From DIGJ01 sp041821315 (GTDB lineage: Bacteria > Bacillota > Clostridia > Lachnospirales > Lachnospiraceae): 64,000 bases of DNA. How positions within the stretch are numbered: the first letter of the stretch is position 1; every line of letters begins with the position of its first letter. Made by a program: the position numbers and the translations under genes. A model generated the notes under the pieces. It had not been told where the DNA came from and made no database searches. It saw nothing but the letters and a program-made list of their open reading frames with translations. This document shows, in pieces, positions 1 through 10,300 of the stretch. The stretch covers positions 1 through 64,000 of the forward strand of contig JBGUEO010000028.1 in assembly GCA_041821315.1 (NCBI GenBank), given 5' to 3'.

Positions 1-400
1 TTTGTGTAGATGGTGATTTTAATAATCGATCTACATTTTCTAAAATAACAAAACTAGGTTGTTTTGTTTCTAAAATATCTCTAATGTCCCACCAGAGAAC
101 ACCTTTTTTACCATTGATACCAGTTGCACCAGTCCTAGCAACTGAATAGTCCTGACAAGGAAATCCGCCGACAAGCAGATTATGGTCTGGAATACTTGAT
201 TTATCAATATCAGAGATGTTCTTATTGACATGGTTCTCACTCTGACCAAAATGAGCACAGTAGCAATCATAAGCGTGTTGAGATTTCTTACCTGGTTCCC
301 ATTGATTAGCCCATACAGTAGCCCAATTCTTATGAGCTAGCTCAAGACCTAAACGGAATCCGCCAACACCGGCAAATAGTTCACATACAGTTTTATCCAT
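1..400 (-). CDS. DNA (cytosine-5-)-methyltransferase, N-terminal part (runs off the window)
   Basis: Only the first 133 codons are inside the window; the gene continues past base 1. The product would transfer a methyl group from SAM to cytosine C5. Visible family motifs in order: motif I FAGVGGFRLG near residue 9, motif IV GGFPCQDYS carrying the catalytic Cys of the PCQ loop, and motif VI ENVDR. The ATG at 398-400 has GGAGG about 9 bases upstream. No restriction enzyme partner is visible on this side, so orphan versus restriction-modification cannot be decided. A LexA-like palindrome sits at its promoter. The family is certain from the motifs; target specificity cannot be read. Confidence 0.93.
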   Translation of the reverse strand, partial: MDKTVCELFAGVGGFRLGLELAHKNWATVWANQWEPGKKSQHAYDCYCAHFGQSENHVNKNISDIDKSSIPDHNLLVGGFPCQDYSVARTGATGINGKKGVLWWDIRDILETKQPSFVILENVDRLLKSPSTQ

Positions 401-425
401 CTGCGGTTACCTCCTTTTTAAGATA

Positions 426-450
426 CGAACGATCGTTCGATAAAATTATA
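426..450 (-). promoter_or_regulatory. Minus-strand promoter -10 with LexA/DinR-like operator for the methyltransferase gene
   Basis: On the minus strand TATAAT lies at 450-445; the -35 is weak. A perfect 14-bp palindrome, CGAACGATCGTTCG, at 426-439 covers the expected transcription start and fits the Gram-positive SOS box pattern GAAC-N4-GTTC. LexA control of the methyltransferase is inferred. A TetR-type repressor could also use such a palindrome. Confidence 0.5.
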
Positions 451-569
451 ATACAATATTTTTTCTTATAAGTAAAGAATTATTTGATTTATATTGCCTT
501 TCATATCTTATCATAGTTTATGTCATTACACAAGATCAAAATCAAAAAATAAACCAATTTTTTTGCAGA

Positions 570-1466
570 TGCCAGCGATGTGCATACTTTGGTGAAATGC
601 TCCAGATGGATGCTTCTATACATCTTTGGTTCGGCAAAGAAAAGACACAACTTCACATTGCCATTGATGATTGTACCGGAACCATTGTAGGTGCTTATTT
701 TGATAAACAAGAAACACTGAATGGGTATTATCATGTACTCTATCAAATCTTAAATGAGTATGGAATACCAAACATGTTTTATACGGATAATCGTACCGTT
801 TTTGAGTATAAAAACAAAAAAATGAAGGATGTAGGAAAAGATACCTTCACACAATTCAGTTACGCATGTAAACAATTAGGGATTGAAATCAAGACTACCA
901 GCGTTGCGCAGGCAAAAGGACGTGTCGAACGATTATTTCAGACGTTACAATCACGCCTTCCAGTCGAACTTCGGCTGGAAGGTGTGAATACCATAAAACA
1001 AGCAAATGCATTCTTAAACTCCTACATAAAAGAATACAACGCGAAATTCGCTCTTCCCGTTAATCATAACAAATCTGTGTTCATTGAGCAACCTGATTTG
1101 AATACAATTCATCAAACTCTTGCAATTCTCTCACCAAGAAAAATAGATAATGGGCATTGCATTCGTTTTCAAAATAAGCACTATAAAACCATGGATACAC
1201 AAGGACTTCAGGTTTACTATCACCGTGGTGTGGAAGGTCTTGTTATTCAAAGCTTTACCGGAGAATTGCTCTTTAGTACACACGATAAAATCTATGCTTT
1301 GGATGAAGTTCCATTGCATGAATAAATTTCTAGAAACTTTGGTTTCAAGAATAGCAGTGAGAAACCAAAGAAGCAGAATATTCCATCACCTAAGTATCAT
1401 TGGAGGTCTTCTGCATTCAAAAAACATAATAGTCCTCTCGTTTTTTTCATAACTACCCCGGAATGA
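570..1466 (+). pseudogene. IS1202/ISNCY-like DDE transposase remnant, 5' truncated, with an internal stop
   Basis: The reading frame carries an rve-type integrase core. First Asp is in LQMDAS, second in YTDNRT, and Glu in GRVERLFQ, followed by the family's beta-rich C-terminal region. Homologous sequence starts before the first ATG (597) in the same frame, around base 570, and the N-terminal HTH half is absent. An in-frame TAA at 1323-1325 cuts the protein, yet the frame continues with the usual family tail (KPKKQNIPSPKYHWRSSAFK) to a TGA at 1464-1466. The gene is therefore both truncated and nonsense-mutated. No clear terminal inverted repeats were found. Confidence 0.75.
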
Positions 1467-1616
1467 ATAATAATGTAGTGAAATATTATAACACTTAGTA
1501 AAAATATTAGAACTACTTTTGTGTATTTTAGGGATATGCTTATAAGTATCATTGCATAGTTAGTAAATATTGGGGTGAATTTAGTGAATCCACAATTTTT
1601 GAAAGGAGTAAACAGG

Positions 1617-4600
1617 ATGGGGAAAAGGTGTAATAAAACAAGACGATTTGGGGCATTATTATTAGCTTTTATCGTGACATTAACGACTGCTCTAGGAGGT
1701 ATACCACCGGTAGCAATGGCTACAGATATAAGCAGTTTCATTGAAGTGACGGGATTTAATGGTGATTTTGAAAATGGTCTTGATGGCTGGACAGTAACAA
1801 AAGATGGGGAAGCTCCAATTGGAGAGGATTATGCCCAAAACTCTACAAATTATTTTAGAACATTTATTAATGAATGGGCAAAAAATAATAAGACAACGAT
1901 ATTTGAAGCCTATAATAAGGAGGATAGTACCGGACATACATACAAACTAAGTAGAGAGATTACTGGGCTTACCAATGGGACTTATTATGTATATGCGGAA
2001 GCAGCAGGTGCTAATGACTCAGGTGGAATTCTTTCAATGACGCTGGATGCTGGTGAAAAATCAGTTGCTTTGTCGCCAACGAAATGGGATGATTGGATTC
2101 ATAATTCTACCGACACATTTGAAGTAACTGACGGAACCTTGGAAATTTCCGTTTCCATGAAATTAACGAAACAATATGTAAATCTGGATAACATTAAGTT
2201 ATTTTTTGATAATAGTGCGGCAAAAGTAGTTGATAGTGTACAACCACTTTCAGTAAAGACTTCAATAGGTCAAGCGTTTACAGTACCTTCACAGGCAAGC
2301 GTACTTTTTTTGGATGGAACAAGTGGAAACTATGATGTTATATGGGATACGACTAGTTTAGGGGCTATTGATTTAAATAAAATAGGAAGCTACAACGTAC
2401 AAGGAAAAGCTACAGTAAATGATATGCAATATGATGTACAAATGACCGTAAACGTAGTAGAAGATGACGGCTTAACACAGGATATTGCAGAGGATGCGCA
2501 AGGAAGTATCGATTTTGATAGCAATTGGAAGTTCTACCTTGCAACAAGAACACCGGTAGTAGCAGATAGTGGATTTGCCACAGGCGGGGTAAAAGATGCA
2601 GGTGACTATACTACCAATGAAATTATCGCAACTAGTTTTAATGATTTGGATTGGAGAACAGTAGATGTTCCTCATGACTTTAGTATAGAAGGAAATAAAA
2701 CATCAAGCTCAAATGATTCACAAGCCTATTTGCAAGGAGGGCTCGCTTACTATCGTAAGAGTTTTAAAATTCCGGCTGCTATGTCTGGATCAAAAAGAAT
2801 CAGCATTGATTTTGAAGGTGTTTACCAAAATTGTATTGTATATCTGAATGGACAGGAGGTTGGTAATTACCCAAGCGGATATACTGGTTTTGCTTTTGAC
2901 ATCACAGATAAGGTTAATTATGGTGGAGAAAATATATTAGTAGTGAAAGTGCAAAATATGTCTCCATCTGGAAGATGGTATACTGGAAGTGGCATTACAA
3001 GACCGGTACATCTTATGATAGATAATCTTGCTTGCTTTAATCGAAATGGAATCACATTAACAACACCAGACCTTGCAACGGATTATCCTACATACCATTG
3101 CGCAGAGTTGAATGTAACAGCGGAAGCTTATTCCGATGCCTCTAATGCAAATGTTTATTTGCAAACTACCATATATGATGCAAATGGAACTGCGGTTACA
3201 CAAAAATTGACAGAGGTAACAGCAATTAATCCATCGACTGCATTTTCGTTGTCACAGAAGGTAACGGTAGATGATGTAGCACTGTGGTATCCTTGGAATT
3301 TAGGAACTCCATATTTATATACTGTAAAAAATGAATTGTACCTACAAGATAATGGTGGAGATGGCAGTTATGTTCTTGTTGATACAGATGAAACGGAGTA
3401 TGGATTCCGATGGATTGAAGTAAAAGATACGACTTCCAGTGCGGATAGTGGCGGACTTTATGTAAATGGGCTCTACACGAAAATACAGGGTGTCGACTTA
3501 CATCATGATAGCGGTGCATTGGGAGCGGCAAGTTATACGGATGCATATGAACGTCAGTTTGATATATTAATGGATATGGGAGTAAATGCATATCGTACAT
3601 CGCATTGTCCACCATCGAAACAGGTAATCGAGGTTTGTAGAAGAAAAGGTATCTTAGTCGTAGAAGAAGCATTTGATGGCTGGGGAAAAACGAAAGCAAG
3701 CTATGACTTTGGTAATTTCTTTTTCACAGCAGTACCAACAGATTGGGCTGGATTAAAGGCAAATGGATTAACCTCGGTTCCAAAACCGGCCATTGATTAT
3801 TCTGGTGCAGTATATACATGGAGTGACTGGGTAGTAAGTGAGATGGTTAACCGGGACAAAAATGAACCATCTATTATTGCATGGTCGATTGGCAATGAAG
3901 TACGAGGAACAGGAAGCAAACCATCCTGGTACGATCAATCACAGTACGATATATTAGGAGCTTCTCCTACTGGAATAAGTGAGTATACAGAAGCGGTTCG
4001 TCTTCTTAGTAATGTAGATGCAGAGGACAGTACACGTCTTGTTATTATGGGTGGAGATCAGCAGAGAAAAGTACTTGCTTCCACAAATGTCTGGGGACTT
4101 GTAAATCAAGTTTTAGACGGTTATGGGTTAAACTATAATACCGCAACATCAGTGGATGGTTTAATCAATCGATATTCCATTGGAGATGGTTCGTTAAACG
4201 CAAATGGAAGTAAGACATTTTTCTTTGAATCAGAATCATCTTCACAAACCTCTTCACGCGGTGTTTATTTGGATGCTAAATTATCCAATACAGGTATTAA
4301 TTTAACACCTGGTTCTAAGGGAGGATCTAACTATGATAATGATTTTGCCTCATGGACAATGTCAAATGAATATGGATTGAAAAAGGATAGAGATAGAAAA
4401 AGCTTTATTGGAGAATTTATTTGGTCTGGGTTTGATTATTTGGGTGAGCCGACTCCATATGGAATTTATCCAGTAGGAGTATCTTCTTTTGGTACAATTG
4501 ATACAGCAGGTTTTGCAAAAGATTCTTTCTATTTGTATAAAAGTCAGTGGACAAAGGATCCAATGGTTCACATCGTTCCAGGTGACTGGGACCTGTGGAG

Positions 4601-7283
4601 AGAGGGAGAAGTGGTCGACGTATGGGTGAATACTAATGTACAGACCGCAGAATTATTCTTAAATGGAAAATCACTTGGTAAAAAGAGCTTTGATGAGAAA
4701 AAAACAGCATATGGAAAAAAATATTATGAAACGTCAGAAGCAACATCAGATGATAAAACATGGGGTGACAGTATAAATCCGGGTGGTTATACAAGCACGG
4801 GAGCAGTATTAGACGAAGGTGAAACCAACTATGGTAAACTTCATCTTACCTGGGAAGTTCCTTATGAAGCAGGGGTATTGGAAGTAAAAGCATATGACAG
4901 TGATGGCAAGACTGTAGTGGCAACGGATTCAGTAACAACTTCATCTACACCATATACCATACAGACAAAAACCGACAAAACAGTACTTGCAGCAGATGGA
5001 ACAAGCTTATCTTATATCGAATGTACGATAGTAGATAAAGATGGAAACATGGTTGCAGATGCAGATAACTTAGTAAATTTTAGTGTGACAGGTTCAGCTA
5101 TTATCGTAGGTGTAGATAATGGACAACAAGAAAACACGGAACTTTACAAATATGGAAATATGGATAAAAATACATATTCAGAGCGTACGGCTTATCATGG
5201 AAAAGTGTTGGTTATCTTAAAATCAGAAAAAGCCGTAGGAGATGCAACGGTAACAATCAGCGCGGACAATTTAAAGTCAGCACAAGTTACACTTAAGATG
5301 ACTACAGACGGAACAGGTGAAAAGCCAGTACAGCCAACCGTAGAAGAGACTTTTGTATCGGTTGAACCGGTAAATATTTTGGTACCTAACGGAGTGGAAG
5401 TCCCATTACCAGCAGTAGTTAAGGTAAACTATGACGGCGGAACAGCTGGATCTTATAGTATTATGAAAGCAGTAACATGGTCTTCTATCTTAAATGGAAA
5501 AGCAGAAGGCAGTGTAGAAGGAATTGAAGCAAAAGCGACTGCAACGTTGACGGCAGATCATACAATACAAGCAAACATAGATTTGGCAGAAAACACAGCT
5601 TTATGGGCGGATACTACAATATTTAAATTTGACACACTTGCAACGAATAGTACAATCAGAAACGGTGCAATAGCAACAGCATCCTTTACGGGATCAACGG
5701 GCAACTATCCAAACAATATGTTATTAGGCGATGATACAAAGACATGGTCCAATGCATATACAAGAGGTAAATCTGTTTTGCTTGATGCAAACAGTGCATC
5801 CAGAAAGTATGAATATGTTACTTTTATGTGGGATAAGACAAAAGTATTCAATACAGTGGAGCTATCATTTGTACAATATAAAACGGCAGGAATGCCTAGT
5901 GTACTTGAAGTACAATATTGGAATGGAACTAAATGGGTAGCGGCAGCAAACCAGAGTGTAGGGAAAGCCACAGTGACAAAAGAAGCTACGGTAATGAAGT
6001 TTGACACGGTTGCAACCGATAAGGTTCGCGTATATATTGAGAATGAAACACCATATACAGCCAATGGAAATATAGAAATCGCAAAGGCGGCCGTTAGGTA
6101 TAGTGACGCTCAGATTGCCTTAACAGGATTAACTTTGGGGGACACAACAACTAAAGTTGGAGAAAAGGTTGCCTTAACACCAAATTTCGCACCAATTGAT
6201 GCTACGAACAAGAAATTGACATGGACGTCATCAGATAACACAATAGCAACTGTCGTAGATGGAGAACTTACCGCATGGAAAGAAGGAACAGTAACCATCA
6301 CAGCAACATCTGTTTTTGACAGTACAATCAGTGCAAGCTGTACCGTTACGATTAAAGAAAAAGATATTGAAGAGCCAGAGCAGCTTAAATTGACATTAGA
6401 TATTACATCTAAAACAATAGAGGTTGGTGAGAAGTTTAGAGTAACACCTGAGGTAACGCCAAAAGAAGTAACCAATAAAAGTGTTACATGGACAACATCA
6501 GATCAAACGATTGCTACGGTAGAAAATGGTGTTGTAACTGCAGTGAAGGTAGGGAAGGTAAGCATTACAGCAACATCTAATCTAGACACTACAGTGAGCA
6601 CAAGTTGTGAGGTTATAGTGGTTGCAACAAGTACAGGACCTTCATTGCCGGTAGCATCGACAACTACATCAACGACAGAAGAGACTGATAAAGAAAATTC
6701 TTCCAGTGTCATTACGGTTGATATTAAAAATAAGGTAAAGACAGAAATAAAAAAGGGAAGTACAATAGCAAAAACTAGCAAGGCTGGAATATTTTATGAT
6801 AAAGAGGGAAGTAAGATTACCAATGCAATTGTTACAACAAATGAGGGCGTAAGATACATTGTAGATGAGTATGGTAAGAAATATGTTTCTGCCATCATCG
6901 ATGCCAATAATGGGAATAGGTATATTACAAGTAAAACAGGAGCAGTTGTTACGGGCACTATTGTGGAAGCGGATGGGGCTAAATATTATACCACAAAAGC
7001 TACGGGTAAAGTTGTTACTAATAAGGTATTTAAATTCGAAGGTGAAAAATATGTAGCAAGTAAGACTGGAGAGCTTGTTGTTGGAAAAATAGTAACCCAA
7101 AAGGGTGCGAAATACTACACGGCTGAGGAGACGGGTAGGGTTGTTAGTAAAGAATTATTTGTATTCAAAGGTAAGATATATTATGCACAAAAATCGGGTA
7201 AATTAGCTGTTTCCAAATGGGTTACCATTCGTAATATTGAATATTACTGTAATAGAAAAGGTAATATAATCAAAACAAGATAA
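1617..7283 (+). CDS. Secreted multidomain glycoside hydrolase family 2 protein (beta-galactosidase type)
   Basis: The 1888-residue protein starts at the ATG with GGAG 8 bases upstream, giving a clean signal peptide that ends near VAMA. Domains in order: a CBM4/9-like carbohydrate-binding domain (about 30-190), a Big_4-like Ig domain, the GH2 sugar-binding sandwich and Ig domain, then the TIM barrel. The probable acid/base is E761 in IGNEVRG and the nucleophile E933 in IGEFIWSGFDY. A DUF4982-like and further Ig-like domains follow, then two Big_2 repeats near 1500-1680. The C-terminus has short aromatic/Gly repeats of the cell-wall-binding kind. It probably removes galactosyl or related residues from polysaccharides at the cell surface. 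Exact substrate is not readable. Confidence 0.88.
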   Translation: MGKRCNKTRRFGALLLAFIVTLTTALGGIPPVAMATDISSFIEVTGFNGDFENGLDGWTVTKDGEAPIGEDYAQNSTNYFRTFINEWAKNNKTTIFEAYNKEDSTGHTYKLSREITGLTNGTYYVYAEAAGANDSGGILSMTLDAGEKSVALSPTKWDDWIHNSTDTFEVTDGTLEISVSMKLTKQYVNLDNIKLFFDNSAAKVVDSVQPLSVKTSIGQAFTVPSQASVLFLDGTSGNYDVIWDTTSLGAIDLNKIGSYNVQGKATVNDMQYDVQMTVNVVEDDGLTQDIAEDAQGSIDFDSNWKFYLATRTPVVADSGFATGGVKDAGDYTTNEIIATSFNDLDWRTVDVPHDFSIEGNKTSSSNDSQAYLQGGLAYYRKSFKIPAAMSGSKRISIDFEGVYQNCIVYLNGQEVGNYPSGYTGFAFDITDKVNYGGENILVVKVQNMSPSGRWYTGSGITRPVHLMIDNLACFNRNGITLTTPDLATDYPTYHCAELNVTAEAYSDASNANVYLQTTIYDANGTAVTQKLTEVTAINPSTAFSLSQKVTVDDVALWYPWNLGTPYLYTVKNELYLQDNGGDGSYVLVDTDETEYGFRWIEVKDTTSSADSGGLYVNGLYTKIQGVDLHHDSGALGAASYTDAYERQFDILMDMGVNAYRTSHCPPSKQVIEVCRRKGILVVEEAFDGWGKTKASYDFGNFFFTAVPTDWAGLKANGLTSVPKPAIDYSGAVYTWSDWVVSEMVNRDKNEPSIIAWSIGNEVRGTGSKPSWYDQSQYDILGASPTGISEYTEAVRLLSNVDAEDSTRLVIMGGDQQRKVLASTNVWGLVNQVLDGYGLNYNTATSVDGLINRYSIGDGSLNANGSKTFFFESESSSQTSSRGVYLDAKLSNTGINLTPGSKGGSNYDNDFASWTMSNEYGLKKDRDRKSFIGEFIWSGFDYLGEPTPYGIYPVGVSSFGTIDTAGFAKDSFYLYKSQWTKDPMVHIVPGDWDLWREGEVVDVWVNTNVQTAELFLNGKSLGKKSFDEKKTAYGKKYYETSEATSDDKTWGDSINPGGYTSTGAVLDEGETNYGKLHLTWEVPYEAGVLEVKAYDSDGKTVVATDSVTTSSTPYTIQTKTDKTVLAADGTSLSYIECTIVDKDGNMVADADNLVNFSVTGSAIIVGVDNGQQENTELYKYGNMDKNTYSERTAYHGKVLVILKSEKAVGDATVTISADNLKSAQVTLKMTTDGTGEKPVQPTVEETFVSVEPVNILVPNGVEVPLPAVVKVNYDGGTAGSYSIMKAVTWSSILNGKAEGSVEGIEAKATATLTADHTIQANIDLAENTALWADTTIFKFDTLATNSTIRNGAIATASFTGSTGNYPNNMLLGDDTKTWSNAYTRGKSVLLDANSASRKYEYVTFMWDKTKVFNTVELSFVQYKTAGMPSVLEVQYWNGTKWVAAANQSVGKATVTKEATVMKFDTVATDKVRVYIENETPYTANGNIEIAKAAVRYSDAQIALTGLTLGDTTTKVGEKVALTPNFAPIDATNKKLTWTSSDNTIATVVDGELTAWKEGTVTITATSVFDSTISASCTVTIKEKDIEEPEQLKLTLDITSKTIEVGEKFRVTPEVTPKEVTNKSVTWTTSDQTIATVENGVVTAVKVGKVSITATSNLDTTVSTSCEVIVVATSTGPSLPVASTTTSTTEETDKENSSSVITVDIKNKVKTEIKKGSTIAKTSKAGIFYDKEGSKITNAIVTTNEGVRYIVDEYGKKYVSAIIDANNGNRYITSKTGAVVTGTIVEADGAKYYTTKATGKVVTNKVFKFEGEKYVASKTGELVVGKIVTQKGAKYYTAEETGRVVSKELFVFKGKIYYAQKSGKLAVSKWVTIRNIEYYCNRKGNIIKTR

Positions 7284-7357
7284 TTTGGTGCTAATTAGCT
7301 GAAAAAGGAAATTAATGTAAAACTTTATGTTAATAGGTTTAAAAGGAGGATAATGTA

Positions 7358-10300
7358 ATGAGAAAAAGACTTATATCTATTTTTCTTACTGCTGCAATGG
7401 TAATAACTGGGGTGAATTTTTCTGGTTTAGAAGGAATCATTAGTATACCAGTTAAGGCAGCAGAGAAAACAGAGTGGAATGCAAGTCCTGAAATATTTCA
7501 GGTGAACAGAGAACAAGCGAGGGCTACATTCTATAATTATGATACAGCCCAGAAAGCAAAGACAGCGGATAAAACAAAATCAAATTACTACAAGTTGTTA
7601 AATGGTGATGATTGGAAGTTTAGTTGGGCAGTAAAGCCAGCAGATCGAATTGCGACGAAAGATGCAAACTTTAATAAATCAACATATGATGACAGTTCTT
7701 GGGAAGATATTACGGTGCCTAAGGATTGGCAAACTTATGTGAACGAAGATGGATCATGGAAATATGACCCTATCATTTATTCCAATCAGAATTATCCATG
7801 GATGGCAGCAGAGGGTAAAAATTATGCAGCATACACCGTAGGTGATGCACCACAGACCTGTAATCCGGTTGGTACCTATCGAAAAACATTTACAATGGAT
7901 GAAAGTTGGGCAGGTCGCCAGGTATTTGTTGATTTTGAAGGTGTTGGATCTGCAATGTATGTATGGGTAAATGGTCAATACATTGGATATGGTGAAGATA
8001 GTTTCACTACCGATGAATTTAATATAACCAATGCACTTGATTTTTCAGCTGGAAATAAAAATGTAATTACAGTTGAAGTTTATCGTTGGTCAGATGGAAG
8101 TTATATCGAAAATCAGGATATGATTCGTGCGTGTGGTATTTTCCGAGATGTATATTTGACAACGAAGGATAGTGTTGAAATTCGTGACTTTACGGTTACT
8201 ACAGACTTAAATGATAACTATGTTGATGCCAATTTGAATGTAGAGGTCGAGCTTCGTAATTTTGCAACAACCGATGCAGAGAGTCTTAGCGTGGAAGCAA
8301 ATCTATATGATACGGAAGGAAAATTAGTTACGGCAACGCCACTTAATGAAAAAGCTGGTGCATTTACAAACAATAAAGCCATGGTTTCGTTTAGTCAAAA
8401 AATTAGTAATCCAGATAAATGGACGGCAGAACATCCAAATCTTTATAATTTGGTGTTGGAACTTAAGAAAAATGGTACAACCATAGAAGCAACACAGGTT
8501 GATGTTGGTTTTCGAGAAATTGAACTAACTGCGGCGGGAACATCCGATGCAAGACTACAAGTAAATGGACAGGTAGTAACCCTTACTGGTGTAAACCGCC
8601 ATGAGAATGATCCAGAAGATGGACATTATTTGACCGAAGATGATATGCGAAAAGAGATTAAATTGATGAAGTCTCTTAATATTAATGCGGTAAGGACATC
8701 CCATTATCCAAATGATCCGACGTTTTATCGTTTGTGCGATGAATATGGAATTTATGTTATGGATGAAGCCAATGTGGAAGCTCATAATGGCAGAAGTCAG
8801 TATAGCGTCCCGGGAAGTCTTCCTGGATATGTACAAGCAGCCGAAGATAGAGCAATTAATATGGTAGAGAGGGATAAGAATTATCCATGTGTTATTATGT
8901 GGTCACCTGGTAATGAGACAGGAGCTGGTGATTCACTTCAAGCAGAAATTGATTATTTTCATAATAATGATGACACAAGAGTTGTGCATTATCAGGGATG
9001 GAATGATAATGCTGGTGTAGATGTATATTCTGAAATGTATCCATCCATTGGAAAATTAAAAACAACTACTGGAAAGCCTTATATCATGTGCGAGTATGCA
9101 CATGCAATGGGTAATAGTGTAGGTGGATTGAAAGAATACTGGGAACAAATTCGAGCAAATGGAATTCTCCAGGGCGGATTTATCTGGGACTGGGTAGACC
9201 AGGCGTATAATACACCGTTGTTATCTAAGGATGGAACTTGGGATGGTACAAGTACTTACTGGGGCTATGATGGAGACTGGAATACAGGGGATTATACGTC
9301 ATGGAAATCCGGAAATATTGATTTTTGTGTAAATGGTATTATTTCACCAGATAGGACTTTGCAACCAGAAGCCTATGAGGTAAAGCGAATTTATCAGGCA
9401 CTGCAGATGAGTCTGAAAGATTTGGATAGTCAAACCATTACAATAAACAATGAATATATTGATACCAATGCAAATGAATATACCTTAAAATGGTCACTTC
9501 AAAAAGATGGAGAATCCATTCAAAAAGGAAGTATGGATGTTGATATTCCTGCCATGACTTCAAAAGATGTAGTAATTCCATTTACTGCACCAACAACGGT
9601 AAAGGCAGGAGAAGAATATTTCCTCAATGTGTCCTTTGTTATAAAGACAGATAATCAAGTTTCATGGGCAGAGGTGGGATATCCTATAGCAGAAGGTCAG
9701 TTCGACCTGGAGTATCAAACAGAAGGGAACCTTCCTACCGTTCAAACTATTGCATCCGAGAGCTATATTAAACTTTCCGATAAAGATGTGACTTTGGAAG
9801 AAGGAAAGACAAAAACAGTAACAGCTGAGGTAGTGGAAGGCAGTAAAGGTACCTCTGTTTTTGAAAACGGTGAAGTAACAGAAACTGAGGATACCATGAC
9901 AATTGCAAAAGATGCATGGTCAGTAGCGTTTGATAAGACAACCGGTGAAATGACTTCTTTTCAGTCAAATGGAAAAGAAATGATTGCAGATTCGATTGAG
10001 CCAAATTATTGGCGGGCGTATACCGATAACGATAAGAAAGAAGCGGTTGATGCAAAATGGATGAATGCAAATACAGATGCTACCATTGATACGGTATCAA
10101 TTATTAAAAAGAATGACGTAGTATATGTTACAGCAACCAGAACATTAACCAAGTGTGCAGATTCAAAAGATAGCATTACCTATACGGTTTACCCAACGGG
10201 CGACATTTTTGTTAAGAGTACTTTGATACCTACAACAAGTATGACAAATCTGTTAAGAGTAGGAAATAGGATTCAGTTAGTTGAAGGTCTCGAAAATATG

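Noticed and set aside
3226..3699. 157-codon minus-strand frame inside the first GH2 gene
   Set aside because: It lies opposite a conserved catalytic domain, has no ribosome site and its translation has no recognisable fold.
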